From the NCBI GenBank assembly GCA_964477485.1, contig CAYZEE010000003.1, positions 1 to 42,950 on the forward strand: a stretch of DNA of 42,950 bases, read 5' to 3'. Of the stretch, positions 32,571-41,125 are shown piece after piece (position 1 is the stretch's first letter; each line of letters starts with the position of its first letter). This DNA is from CAYZEE01 sp964477485. GTDB taxonomy: Bacteria > Patescibacteriota > Microgenomatia > Levybacterales > UBA12049. The notes under the pieces were generated by a model. That model was not told the DNA's origin, did no database searches, and saw nothing but the letters and a program-made list of their open reading frames with translations. The position numbers and the translations under genes are program-made.

Positions 32571-33743
32571 ATGTTCTATTTAAGTGAACTTCTGAACAAA
32601 AATATATACTCTAACAAAAAGGTTTTTGGGAAGATTATAGATGCTGCAGTCTTTGAAAGCTATCCAATGCCATCCCTGTCAAAGATTGCCATCAAAAAAA
32701 GTGGTAAAAAAGTAACGATTACCGCTGAGGCAATCAATTTCTCACACAAATATTTTCTTCTTAAATCTGTACAAGCGCCTCTTCTTCCATATGATGAGAA
32801 TGATTTTTATCTAAAGGAGGACCTTTTAGATAAACAAGTCATTGATATTGATGGAAAACGGCTGGTCCGCGTTAACGATGTAATTTTAGAAGCCAATGGA
32901 GAACTTAAGGTAGTTGGAATTGATATAGGTTTTGCAGGAATCTTGAGAAGACTTGGCATGAACAGAATTATCAAGCTTCAAGCCCGAATTTTGCCATGGC
33001 AAATGATTGAAGCATTCGATTATGAAACCGGCAATGTCAAAATAAAGCTGACCCAAAATAAACTAAATTCCCTGCATCCTGCAGAACTTGCCGATATTTT
33101 GGAAGAGCTAGGAACAAAAGAAAGACTTGGAATTATTGAAGTCCTAAATCCTGACACTGCCGCTAAGGCAATAGAGGAAGCAAACGCTGAAACTCAAGAG
33201 GCAATTCTTGAACAGCTTCCCATCTTTCCGCTTAAAAAAATCGTAAGCAAGATGCACTTATCCGAAATTGCCGATATTTTTTATAAAATTAATCCTTTAA
33301 GAATCAGAGAAATTTTAGGCTTTTTGGGAATTGAAAAAGCCAAAACAGTTGAAAAACTTTTGGATTTTGGGATGGATACTGCGGGAGGCATTATGACCCT
33401 AGACTACCAAACCTTTAGCGGAGAGAAAACCGTAAAACAAGCCTTAAGTGAGCTTCTAAATCTTGCGTCAAAACCAGAGGCAATTATCGTAACTAATGAA
33501 AATGGCAAGTTCTTAGGAACTCTTTATATAAAAGATCTTGCTAACTGTGACCCACTGGCTGTATTAAAAGACATTGTAGGCGATAGAAAATTTACTTACC
33601 CTGATGTAGATTTTTCTCAAATTCTCAAGATTTTTTCACAATACCATTTAAGACTCCTTCCTGTCGTAGATAAAGACAGAAAACCTATTGGAGCAATATC
33701 CATTGATGCTGTCTTGGGGAATATAGAAGAAAGACAAGAATAA
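32571..33743 (+). CDS. PRC-barrel / MgtE N-domain / CBS-pair protein without channel domain
   Basis: 390 residues, soluble. Residues about 1-155 contain PRC-barrel-like repeats (FGKIIDAAVFESYP; KRLVRVNDVILEANGELKVVGIDIG). About 165-260 is an MgtE_N superhelix (HPAELADILEELGTKERLGI). About 265-390 is a CBS pair (GIMTLDYQTFSGEKTVKQAL; YHLRLLPVVDKDRKPIGAIS). In MgtE this cytosolic part senses Mg2+ and gates the channel, but no membrane domain is present here. The NRAMP-like transporter begins one base after the stop, so the protein is probably its Mg2+/metal-sensing regulatory subunit. Such pairs of MgtE_N/CBS proteins with NRAMP-like genes are known in other bacteria. Confidence 0.85.
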   Translation: MFYLSELLNKNIYSNKKVFGKIIDAAVFESYPMPSLSKIAIKKSGKKVTITAEAINFSHKYFLLKSVQAPLLPYDENDFYLKEDLLDKQVIDIDGKRLVRVNDVILEANGELKVVGIDIGFAGILRRLGMNRIIKLQARILPWQMIEAFDYETGNVKIKLTQNKLNSLHPAELADILEELGTKERLGIIEVLNPDTAAKAIEEANAETQEAILEQLPIFPLKKIVSKMHLSEIADIFYKINPLRIREILGFLGIEKAKTVEKLLDFGMDTAGGIMTLDYQTFSGEKTVKQALSELLNLASKPEAIIVTNENGKFLGTLYIKDLANCDPLAVLKDIVGDRKFTYPDVDFSQILKIFSQYHLRLLPVVDKDRKPIGAISIDAVLGNIEERQE

Positions 33744-33744
33744 A

Positions 33745-34998
33745 ATGGAACAATTTAAAAGGCGCTTTCGAAGACTCCTGCCCATACTTGCAATTATTGG
33801 GCCAGGTATTATATCAGGTTCCGTAGATAATGATGCGGGTGGAATTACAAGCTATTCTGTTGCCGGCGCATCATTTGGCTACTCTCTTCTATGGGTTTTG
33901 TTCTTGACTACATTCTCACTGGCGGTTACCCAGGAAATTGGAGCAAGAATGGGGCTTGTTACAGGAAAGGGTCTTGCATCACTGATCCGGGAAAAATTTG
34001 GCATTAACTGGACTGTTTTTATAATGATAGTTTTGTTTATAGCCAATATGGGAACCGTTGCTGCGGAATTCGCAGGAATTGCAGGCGCTCTTGAGATATT
34101 TAACATTCCCCGTATAGTTTCTGTAGGAATTGCTATAATCGCAATTTATTTTCTTGTAACAAAAGGGAATTTTAAAAGGCTTGAGCGGATATTCCTGACC
34201 GTTTCTTTTTTCTATGTTGCCTATATTTTATCTGCTGTAATTATTCACCCTAATTGGGAATTGGCTTTTAAAAGCATCGTTATTCCCTCTTTTAAATTAA
34301 ATAATTATAATGCTTACATCTTAACCTTAATGGCAGTCATAGGAACAACTATCACTCCCTGGGGACAATTCTTTATTCAGGATTATGTTGTTGATAAGAA
34401 ACTTTCAAAAGAAGATTTAACAGTTGAAAGGGGCGACGTATTTTTTGGAAGCTTTCTTACAAATTTTATTGCATTCTTTATTATAGTAGTAACTGCCGCA
34501 ACGCTCTTTGTAAAAGGCATAAATATAAATGATGCAAAAGATGCGGCATTTGCATTAAAGCCTTTGGCTGGAAATTTTGCAGCCCTTCTTTTTTCTTTTG
34601 GTCTTCTCAACGCTTCTCTTTTCGGCGCTGCTCTTGTCCCTGTCTCAACCTCATATGTTATAACCGAGGCGTTTGGAATGGAATCCGGACTAAACTTTAG
34701 AGTCAGGCAAGCTCTCTCATTTTATGGACTTTTTGCATTTTTATTGATACTCGGAGGAATTATGATCATACTCCCAATCTTTCCTCTTATTGCTATTCTT
34801 GTTGTTTCGCAAGCTTTAAACGCAGTTTTGCTTCTTCCTATCTTCGTATTTCTCTATATTCTTTCAAATGATAAAAAAATTATGAACGGATACACCAACA
34901 ATAAGCTAATAAATGCAGTTTTAATAATTACCGTTGTAGGAGTAACAATTGCTTCTGTCTTCTATGTTTACTCACTCATTTTTCCAAAAGGATTCTGA
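33745..34998 (+). CDS. NRAMP-superfamily divalent metal transporter with non-canonical metal site
   Basis: 417 residues, about 11 hydrophobic helices with the LeuT-type NRAMP order. In TM1 the usual DPGN metal-binding motif is replaced by VDNDAGG (Asp28-Asn29-Asp30), and in TM6 the usual MPH is replaced by TPWGQFF (204-210). Canonical Mn2+/Fe2+ NRAMPs use the DPGN Asp/Asn and the MPH Met, so selectivity is likely different. NRAMP-related Mg2+ transporters lacking the Met are known. The adjoining MgtE_N/CBS gene supports Mg2+ as the substrate. Both points are inference from motif change and context. Start is one base after the upstream stop. Confidence 0.85.
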   Translation: MEQFKRRFRRLLPILAIIGPGIISGSVDNDAGGITSYSVAGASFGYSLLWVLFLTTFSLAVTQEIGARMGLVTGKGLASLIREKFGINWTVFIMIVLFIANMGTVAAEFAGIAGALEIFNIPRIVSVGIAIIAIYFLVTKGNFKRLERIFLTVSFFYVAYILSAVIIHPNWELAFKSIVIPSFKLNNYNAYILTLMAVIGTTITPWGQFFIQDYVVDKKLSKEDLTVERGDVFFGSFLTNFIAFFIIVVTAATLFVKGININDAKDAAFALKPLAGNFAALLFSFGLLNASLFGAALVPVSTSYVITEAFGMESGLNFRVRQALSFYGLFAFLLILGGIMIILPIFPLIAILVVSQALNAVLLLPIFVFLYILSNDKKIMNGYTNNKLINAVLIITVVGVTIASVFYVYSLIFPKGF

Positions 34999-35007
34999 TT
35001 GGGAAAA

Positions 35008-35904
35008 TTAATACTCGTAATCTGCGACTAATTCTGCCCTGTTGTTATATAAAAAAGCATGGTCTCCCGAGTTATTCAAAACAGCGTATTTAAGTTCCGG
35101 GCACTGCCAATAAAGTTTGTTCGGCAAGTTCTTTCCGCATCCTGAATACAATCTGACATTCCTACCTGCTTCAAGCGAGAAATCGTGAAACTGGTATTTG
35201 TTTGATGCTGAATTGTCCTTAAGAAGCCATCCGTTCATTGAGACAGAACTTGAACAAGCGTTTGCTATATCCACCCATTCGCCGTTTTTATTCAGGTTAT
35301 CGTTTCCCGCCGCATTGGCGCTGATTGACAATATCTTAATACAATTTGAGGAGGAGCATAAACCTTTCCATATTCCGAGGCAACTGCTGCAGGCTTGTTT
35401 CTGTGCTTTTAGAAATTCATTTTGATATTTCACATTGGGTTGTATAGTTTCAGAAACTGCAAGCCTCTGTCTGACCATTTCTAAATTTATAAAAGTGGCT
35501 CCGACAAAAACGTAAGCAAGCGTCCTGTTATATCGGTCTTTTGCCTGAACATCAAACTCAAGTCTTACTTTTTTGTTTAAGACCAAAGATTTATTCTTCT
35601 CAAGTGATTCACTGAAAAACGGTTGCCCTTCTTCCGGCGCATTAATCCCAATATAACGCACCCTTTCGTGGGAAGTTGTTTCAATAGTATCTCCGTCAAA
35701 AACATAAGTGATAAAAGTATCTTCTTTCGGGAGAATTGATTCTTCCGTAAGTCCTAAAGTCAAAGTTGGTTTAATCCAAGAAGTAACCGCGGATGATACT
35801 CTCTTGTTAGTTATTTGAGTCTCTGATAACCTGTTTATGGAGAGTCCTAAAAAGATAAATAAGGTCCCTAAAAGAAGAAAGAGGATAGGAAGTTTATGTT
35901 TCAT
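35008..35904 (-). CDS. Membrane-anchored thermonuclease (SNase) with lamin-tail domain
   Basis: 298 residues. One N-terminal TM/signal-anchor (about 5-25) places it outside the cytoplasmic membrane. The staphylococcal-nuclease domain (about 62-180) has FDGDT (Asp70/72), RVRYIGINAPE with catalytic Arg83 and Glu91, and DRYNRTLAYV with Arg127. The usual Ca2+-ligand Asp in 'GIDAPE' is Asn88. The C-terminal part (about 190-298) is a lamin-tail domain (EWVDIANACSSSVSMNGWLL ... DHAFLYNNRAELV). It probably degrades extracellular DNA, useful for nucleotide scavenging in a reduced-genome cell. Third gene of a three-gene unit; a GAGGT precedes the ATG. Confidence 0.88.
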   Translation of the reverse strand: MKHKLPILFLLLGTLFIFLGLSINRLSETQITNKRVSSAVTSWIKPTLTLGLTEESILPKEDTFITYVFDGDTIETTSHERVRYIGINAPEEGQPFFSESLEKNKSLVLNKKVRLEFDVQAKDRYNRTLAYVFVGATFINLEMVRQRLAVSETIQPNVKYQNEFLKAQKQACSSCLGIWKGLCSSSNCIKILSISANAAGNDNLNKNGEWVDIANACSSSVSMNGWLLKDNSASNKYQFHDFSLEAGRNVRLYSGCGKNLPNKLYWQCPELKYAVLNNSGDHAFLYNNRAELVADYEY

Positions 35905-35909
35905 TTACC

Positions 35910-36182
35910 TCATCGAATTTCACCGGCCGGAATATGGGGCTTTTGGCCAAGATACGGAATTCTGGCTTTTAGATCATCTCGCTGCTGCTGGGTCAAACTT
36001 GACGCTGGTCTGCCATCTTTTAAAAATAGACAAACGTCATCAATTATTCCTTCGCAGCTTGTCCTGCCTCCTATCTTCACCTTAGGAAAATTACATCCGG
36101 AAAATCTGCCTTTAAGATGCCAAAAAGCGCACGACTTTCCCAGATTATTTTCATTTGGATAAGACCTTTCTGTCTCTGCCAT
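35910..36182 (-). CDS. Small conserved-looking cysteine-containing protein, function unknown
   Basis: 90 residues with four cysteines in CAFWHLKGRFSGCNFP, RTSCEGIID and DVCLFLKDGRPASS, and a C-terminal LTQQQRDDLKARIPYL helix. The cysteine spacing could bind a metal or form disulfides. There is no signal peptide. It starts 5 bases after the upstream gene and ends 5 bases before the nuclease start, so the three are one operon. Not assigned to a family. Confidence 0.6.
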   Translation of the reverse strand: MAETERSYPNENNLGKSCAFWHLKGRFSGCNFPKVKIGGRTSCEGIIDDVCLFLKDGRPASSLTQQQRDDLKARIPYLGQKPHIPAGEIR

Positions 36183-36187
36183 AACTA

Positions 36188-36550
36188 TTATCGTTCTGGT
36201 TTATAACGAACCTGAAATCTGTCTTTGTAGGTTAACCCTTGGATTATGCTTCCGATAAAAAACCCGTGCAGAATCTTTGATTTTTTAAACTCCTTTTTTA
36301 AAAAAATAAGGGGGTAAAGAAGAGACAGAATTGTCCAATGATGAATGTGATAATGCTCATCTTCTTTGTGAACTTTAATGTTTGGAAAGTAAGAAATATT
36401 TCTTACTTTTTTTTCCGGAAGTTTTCTGACAGGAGATCTTGCGGGATGAGAGCTAAGAAAAAAAAATGAAAAACCGGCAAAAACGCCAGCCAAAAATTTA
36501 CCGGCATCAATTGCTTGCTCTTTTTTTATCTTTTTGATAACTCTCTTCAC
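36188..36550 (-). CDS. Small membrane-associated protein with His-rich HYHIHHW motif
   Basis: 120 residues from a GTG start. A basic start and one hydrophobic helix (about 17-35) are followed by a positively charged linker, then EDEHYHIHHWTILSLLYPLI, a second hydrophobic stretch and HGFFIGSIIQGLTYKDRF. The cluster of four histidines next to a membrane segment, with a later HG, recalls metal-dependent membrane hydrolases, but the protein is short and the assignment is only a suggestion. The GTG is 6 bases after an extended -10 box. First gene of the unit ending in the SNase gene. Confidence 0.55.
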   Translation of the reverse strand: MKRVIKKIKKEQAIDAGKFLAGVFAGFSFFFLSSHPARSPVRKLPEKKVRNISYFPNIKVHKEDEHYHIHHWTILSLLYPLIFLKKEFKKSKILHGFFIGSIIQGLTYKDRFQVRYKPER

Positions 36551-36556
36551 AGCAAA

Positions 36557-36565
36557 AGTTTACCA
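36557..36565 (-). promoter_or_regulatory. Extended -10 box of the SNase operon
   Basis: Minus-strand TGGTAAACT, 6 bases before the GTG at 36550; fits an extended -10 and a leaderless start. Confidence 0.4.
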
Positions 36566-36623
36566 TTTTCTGCCTAAATATGCAACAAAAATGGTAACCC
36601 AAAACACCCCACTCGAGCAAATC

Positions 36624-37115
36624 TTATTTTGCCAGATGCCAGATTCCGCCTATACCGTCTCCCTTCGTATCGCCGGGATTCTTATCATTTGCGTAATAGT
36701 AAAGTGGCTTTCCATTCAATGTGTATTGTGTTGACCCATCGCTTCTTATAGTCGTTCCCAAATTCGCCGGCATCGGAGATGAAACATTCCCTTTGGCAAG
36801 ATACGGTGGCCAAATAGTGGCACAGGTTCCCGTACAGTTACTTTTACCTGTTGTATCTTTATCGTAAGTATAAAGCGATCTTCCATTGGCATCGGTTACA
36901 AGTTTTCCGTTTTTTGACATCATTACAATGTTTGATGCAACCGGAGTAGGCTGTGTCTTTTGAGCTGATTTTCTTGCCTGTTCCAGCTGATTCTGGTAAC
37001 TTGCCTGCATGTTGCTCATGAGCGTTACAAATTTATTTTTTTCATATGCATAACCAATATATGCGCCTACCAGAAGCGCTACTATCACAAGTACCCAAAT
37101 CCATATTTTATTCAT
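36624..37115 (-). CDS. Surface-anchored COG4315-type repeat protein
   Basis: 163 residues from the ATG at 37115, chosen because AGGAGGTGATAG, an excellent Shine-Dalgarno, precedes it. The frame is open a further 21 codons but without support. One N-terminal TM helix (about 4-22) is followed by a Gln-rich helical stalk (about 30-52), then two repeats, RSLYTYDKDTTGKSNCTGTC and KPLYYYANDKNPGDTKGDG, ending IGGIWHLAK. This Y-x-[FWY]-x-x-D pattern is the 'secreted repeat' of COG4315/PF03640, proteins of unknown role on the outer face of the membrane. Confidence 0.85.
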   Translation of the reverse strand: MNKIWIWVLVIVALLVGAYIGYAYEKNKFVTLMSNMQASYQNQLEQARKSAQKTQPTPVASNIVMMSKNGKLVTDANGRSLYTYDKDTTGKSNCTGTCATIWPPYLAKGNVSSPMPANLGTTIRSDGSTQYTLNGKPLYYYANDKNPGDTKGDGIGGIWHLAK

Positions 37116-37272
37116 TAATCTATCACCTCCTCTCTTTTTTTCTGAACTACATTTTTTGTTGATGTTCCATCCTTGCAAACTGTCAATTTCGCAGTGAATA
37201 AGAGACCCGGTTGTCTCCTTGATCTTCTGTTATCTTCAGTCATAATGTGGCTGAGTATACCTCTCTAGGCGC

Positions 37273-37281
37273 ATTATATCA
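37273..37281 (-). promoter_or_regulatory. Possible extended -10 promoter of the COG4315 gene with about 150-base leader
   Basis: Minus-strand TGATATAAT with TTGAGA 15 bases upstream of the hexamer. The leader would hold an inverted repeat (GAGAC, six bases, GTCTC) and the strong ribosome binding site. The spacing is short, so this is tentative. Confidence 0.3.
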
Positions 37282-37341
37282 TAATAGCGGGGGTCTCAAT
37301 GACGATACGGCTTAATTGCGTAAGCTAATATTTTCTCCGCA

Positions 37342-37350
37342 TGGTATAAT
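37342..37350 (+). promoter_or_regulatory. Extended -10 promoter of the 141-residue Nudix-fold gene
   Basis: TGGTATAAT ends 7 bases before the ATG at 37358; leaderless arrangement, no Shine-Dalgarno. Confidence 0.55.
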
Positions 37351-37357
37351 TAATTGA

Positions 37358-37783
37358 ATGCATAAGTCTTTTTATACAAGTGGATTTATATTTCATCTGC
37401 CTACCCAACAAATTCTCTTGCAACAACGTCAATTGGCGTCATCAATAACTTCCTCTTGGACTTTGTTTGAAAAAGAACATTCAGAGAACAAACAATCGGA
37501 AGATGTATTTAAAAATACCATATCCAAGCTTTTAAATATCACGCTAGATAATGTTGAACAGATATATTCTTATGTCCAAGAAGATAAAAATTATACATTG
37601 TTATATGCGACTGTTAGAACATTGGAAAAATTTCCTCCTAAAAAAGGATATATTTTTCGCTGGTTTTCATTTAAAGAGGTATTAAAAATAAAAGCGTCTG
37701 AGCAAACAAAACATGATATTGTAGTTGGACAACGGGTGATAGAAGCTGTTAAAAGAAAGGAAGCAGGGGAACACACATTCTGA
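37358..37783 (+). CDS. Nudix-fold protein with degenerate Nudix box
   Basis: 141 residues. The N-terminal strand pattern SGFIFHLPTQQILLQQR and the later FRWFSFKEVLKIKASEQ (the 'W....E' region of Nudix folds) suggest the fold. The place of the catalytic GX5EX7REUXEEXGU box holds FEKEHSENKQSEDVFKNTIS, which lacks the REUXEE residues. So hydrolase activity is doubtful; a binding or regulatory role is possible. It is monocistronic, with its own leaderless-type promoter, and convergent with the helicase gene downstream. Confidence 0.55.
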   Translation: MHKSFYTSGFIFHLPTQQILLQQRQLASSITSSWTLFEKEHSENKQSEDVFKNTISKLLNITLDNVEQIYSYVQEDKNYTLLYATVRTLEKFPPKKGYIFRWFSFKEVLKIKASEQTKHDIVVGQRVIEAVKRKEAGEHTF

Positions 37784-37803
37784 TAAATAAAATATTCATA
37801 TAA

Positions 37804-39003
37804 CTAAACTACAAAAGTCAGAGCAACGCCTTTTTTCCCGGCTCTCCCTGTTCTTCCTATTCTATGGATGTAATCATCATAAGACTGAGGAGCATCGAAA
37901 TTTATAACATGAGTTACGTTATCTATATCCAAACCTCTTGAGGCAACATCTGTCGCAAGAAGTATCTGAATCTCGCTATTTTTAAATTGCTGCAGAGCTC
38001 TCTGTCTTTGATTTTGGCTTTTATTTCCATGAATTGCAGCTGCGCGAAAACCTCGCTCCACCAATGCCTTTGAAAGTTTTTCCATCCCCCATTTTGTCCT
38101 GCCGAAGATTAAAACCTTATTAAAACCGGGTTGAATTAATAGATCATGAAGTACATCTATTTTTGATCGTCCGTTTGATACCCGTATTATATCCTGATCT
38201 ACATTCTCTGGAGTATCTTGTTCTTTTACGCTTACAGTTACGGGATTTGTTACAAAACTGCGAAGAATATCTTGAGTTTTACCATCAACAGTTGCGGAAA
38301 AAAATAATGACTGACGAATACGGGGTAAAAGTGAAATAAGATATTTAATATCGTTAATAAATCCTATATCAACCATTCTGTCTACCTCATCAAGAACGAC
38401 ATTTTGGAACTGCATTAAGTTAAGTTTACGTCTCTCAATTAGATCTTTGAGTCTTCCGGGAGTACCAATAACAAAATGAGGGTTATGGGAGAGTGCATAA
38501 GTTTGTCTTTTAATGCTTATCCCCCCTACCGTGGCAACAGCCTCCAGGTCTGTTCCTTTTGCAAATATGCGGAACTCCTCGCTAATTTGAATAGCAAGTT
38601 CGCGGGTAGGAACTACAATTAAAACTCTTTGATTACGGTCCAGATATGACTTATTAATAAGCGAGATAAGAAAGGCAGCAGTTTTTCCTGTACCGGTATT
38701 TGCTATACCAATAATATCTTTTCCGGCAAGAATTTGCGGAATTGTTTTTTTCTGAATAGCTGTTGGGGTAGAATATCCATGCTCTTCAATGTTTCGCTTC
38801 AGCTTTTCTATAATAGGATATTCTGAAAATTCTACATCTGATTTAGATTCAGCCTGCATAGTTATGCCTGATGCTTTTTTAATAAAAAGGCTGGAATCAA
38901 GCTTTTTTATATGCCTTTTTGCCCCAAATTTAAAATTTCCTCTTGAGCCATCAAAATTATGGCCGTTACCACGGCTATGATTTGTTTGTTTGGATCTATA
39001 CAT
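37804..39003 (-). CDS. DEAD-box RNA helicase (DEVD variant)
   Basis: 399 residues. A basic, Gly/Asn/Ser-rich N-terminal tail (1-35) precedes two RecA lobes: Q motif TPTAIQKK, Walker A ANTGTGKT (101-108), PTRELA, TPGR, motif II DEVD (205-208, where most members have DEAD), SAT (236-238), and motif VI HRIGRTGRAG. It unwinds short RNA duplexes, likely in ribosome assembly or mRNA turnover. There is no long C-terminal extension. It starts two bases after the stop of the RRM protein gene, so the pair is co-expressed, an arrangement that fits cold adaptation. Confidence 0.92.
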   Translation of the reverse strand: MYRSKQTNHSRGNGHNFDGSRGNFKFGAKRHIKKLDSSLFIKKASGITMQAESKSDVEFSEYPIIEKLKRNIEEHGYSTPTAIQKKTIPQILAGKDIIGIANTGTGKTAAFLISLINKSYLDRNQRVLIVVPTRELAIQISEEFRIFAKGTDLEAVATVGGISIKRQTYALSHNPHFVIGTPGRLKDLIERRKLNLMQFQNVVLDEVDRMVDIGFINDIKYLISLLPRIRQSLFFSATVDGKTQDILRSFVTNPVTVSVKEQDTPENVDQDIIRVSNGRSKIDVLHDLLIQPGFNKVLIFGRTKWGMEKLSKALVERGFRAAAIHGNKSQNQRQRALQQFKNSEIQILLATDVASRGLDIDNVTHVINFDAPQSYDDYIHRIGRTGRAGKKGVALTFVV

Positions 39004-39005
39004 AT

Positions 39006-39263
39006 TTACCTAACTTCTTGTGGTTTGGCTTCTTTTACAACAATAGAGCGGTTATTAATCTGTGAACCGTTCAATTTATCCATTGCAAGCTTAGCTTCTT
39101 GTTCTGTTGACATCTCAACAAATCCAAAACCCTTACCTTGTCCTGTGTATCTGTCTATAATTACTTTTGCCGATAACACTTTCCCGATTTTAGAAAAATG
39201 TTCTTCGAGTTGTTGATCGGTAGTTGAATAATCAAGACTTCCTATAAATAATTTATTTGTCAT
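39006..39263 (-). CDS. RRM RNA-binding protein
   Basis: 85 residues, a single RNA recognition motif: RNP2 LFIGSLD at the start and RNP1 KGFGFVEM in the middle, the compact form found in bacterial Rbp proteins linked to cold response and RNA chaperoning. AAGGAG stands 6 bases before the ATG, a strong ribosome binding site that contrasts with the leaderless genes around it. A possible -10 (TATAGT at 39338-39333) would give a leader of about 65 bases. Confidence 0.92.
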   Translation of the reverse strand: MTNKLFIGSLDYSTTDQQLEEHFSKIGKVLSAKVIIDRYTGQGKGFGFVEMSTEQEAKLAMDKLNGSQINNRSIVVKEAKPQEVR

Positions 39264-39458
39264 ATTTTCTCCTTTCTTTGAAATTGTGCGTGAATACTTC
39301 TGCTTAGAAAATGAAGTTGCTTTAAGTGAGATACTATAGCGTGGAAAATTAGAATATCTTTATCTTATTTAAAAAACTAACTCAAATTTAAGCAGATGTA
39401 CCCTCGTACAATCTGCAACTTCCTAATTATAACATAAATAGATTATATTTGCTAGGAC

Positions 39459-39487
39459 TTGTAATTAAATCAAACCTCAAGTAGACT
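39459..39487 (+). promoter_or_regulatory. Weak promoter of the GH13 gene
   Basis: TTGTAA (39459-39464), 17 bases, TAGACT (39482-39487), each 4 of 6 to consensus, ending 6 bases before the GTG. Spacing fits the leaderless pattern; sequence match is weak. Confidence 0.3.
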
Positions 39488-39493
39488 CTAGTA

Positions 39494-41125
39494 GTGGTAA
39501 AGCGTAAATTAGCAAACGACAGATCTCAGTTAATAAATTTATGGCGCCAGAAGGCGATCTATCAAATCTATCCCCGTAGTTTTAATGCTCGGGAAAATAA
39601 AGACGGTAACGGAGATTTGATAGGTATCATTGAAAAATTAGACTATCTGCAAGAATTGGGAGTGGATGTTATCTATTTATCCCCTGTTTATCCTTCGCCC
39701 ATGAAAGACAATGGGTATGATGTAGAAGATTATTTGGATATTAATCCCATGTTTGGAGATCGGCAAACTTTCGATCGGTTGATTGCAGGTATACATGAGA
39801 GGAATATGATGCTGATGATGGATTTTGTTCCCAATCACACATCGGATCAGCATGAATGGTTTGAAGAGTCCCGTTCATCCAAAAACAATCCGAAACGCAG
39901 CTGGTATCATTGGCATCCGGGAAAAGGTGATGGATCAAAACCAAATAATTGGATTAGCGTATTCGATAACACTTCAGGTAGCGCATGGGAGTACGATGAA
40001 AAAACAAAAGAATACTATCTTCATAGTTTTCTAAAGGAGCAGCCGGATCTTAACTGGGATAACCCGGAGGTCGTAAAAGCAATGCATGATACCTTACTGT
40101 TTTGGATGGATCGGGGTATTGATGCATTTCGCGTTGACGCTGGTCTTTATATTATAAAACACTCTAAGTATCCGGATGAACCGCTAAATCCGGATTATGT
40201 ACCGGGTATAAGTCACCCAAATGAAATATATATTCACACTGCGAGTAAAGATCAGCCAAGAGGATTTAAAAAACTAGCCGATATGGGAAATCTTGTTGGC
40301 TCGCGGGGGGGATTTGTAATGCAGGAAGTATATGTGGGTGCCGAAGAACGGACTATGCTTTACCGGCTTTCTGAATTTGGGCTAAACAGTCCTTTGGCCT
40401 TTGATCTTGTCTTGAATACAATGTGGAATGCAAAAGAGGTGAAAAAAGCAATTTTTGATTATTATGCTCTGTTAAAAAATGAGGACATTGTTCCATTGCC
40501 ATTGGGAAACCATGACCAATCAAGAGTTGCAACGCGCTTGGGAAGTCAGGAAGACGCCCGATTAGCGGTAATGCTGCAGATGACTCTTGATTGTGTTCCT
40601 GTTATCTTTCAAGGAGAAGAAATAGGCATGGAAGACGTAAGGATCCCACAGGGAGAACAACAAGATCCTTTTGTCGATAAATTACGAGATCCTGCACGAA
40701 CACCAATGCAATGGGATGACAGCCCAAATGCAGGTTTTACAAAAGCAGACGCTAAACCCTGGTTGCCTGTCGGTCCTCATTACAAAGAAAGAAATGTTAA
40801 AAAACAGCTTGAAGATCCCCGATCAATACTCTCGCTGTATAAAAAATTACTCGCTATGCGCAAAAAGAAGTTGACTCCCGGACGTCCCGTCACAGTCGAT
40901 GTAAATAATGATAATGTTCTTTCGTACACAAGAACTACAGAAGATGGTAAGCGTGTGCTCATACTGTTAAACTTTTCCGAAAATCCTGAATCCGTAGACA
41001 CAAGACCATTACATGTTATAGCCGGCAAGTTGCTTCTTACGACCTCTCTTGATAAAGAAAATGAAGCTATCGGCTTTAAAAATTTCGTTCTCAAGCCAAG
41101 AGAAGGATATATTTGCTTATTGTAA
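39494..41125 (+). CDS. GH13 alpha-glucosidase / oligo-1,6-glucosidase type enzyme
   Basis: 543 residues from a GTG start. The (beta/alpha)8 barrel shows QIYPRSF, the DFVPNHTSDQHEWF block, nucleophile Asp215 in DAFRVDAG, acid/base Glu278 in MQEVYVG, and Asp341 in LGNHDQS. A C-terminal beta domain follows (about 460-543). There is no signal peptide, so it acts inside the cell on alpha-glucosides such as isomaltose, maltose or trehalose-like sugars. Subfamily members differ in substrate and transglycosylation, which cannot be settled by eye. Its last nine bases overlap the convergent GT4 gene. Confidence 0.9.
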   Translation: MVKRKLANDRSQLINLWRQKAIYQIYPRSFNARENKDGNGDLIGIIEKLDYLQELGVDVIYLSPVYPSPMKDNGYDVEDYLDINPMFGDRQTFDRLIAGIHERNMMLMMDFVPNHTSDQHEWFEESRSSKNNPKRSWYHWHPGKGDGSKPNNWISVFDNTSGSAWEYDEKTKEYYLHSFLKEQPDLNWDNPEVVKAMHDTLLFWMDRGIDAFRVDAGLYIIKHSKYPDEPLNPDYVPGISHPNEIYIHTASKDQPRGFKKLADMGNLVGSRGGFVMQEVYVGAEERTMLYRLSEFGLNSPLAFDLVLNTMWNAKEVKKAIFDYYALLKNEDIVPLPLGNHDQSRVATRLGSQEDARLAVMLQMTLDCVPVIFQGEEIGMEDVRIPQGEQQDPFVDKLRDPARTPMQWDDSPNAGFTKADAKPWLPVGPHYKERNVKKQLEDPRSILSLYKKLLAMRKKKLTPGRPVTVDVNNDNVLSYTRTTEDGKRVLILLNFSENPESVDTRPLHVIAGKLLLTTSLDKENEAIGFKNFVLKPREGYICLL

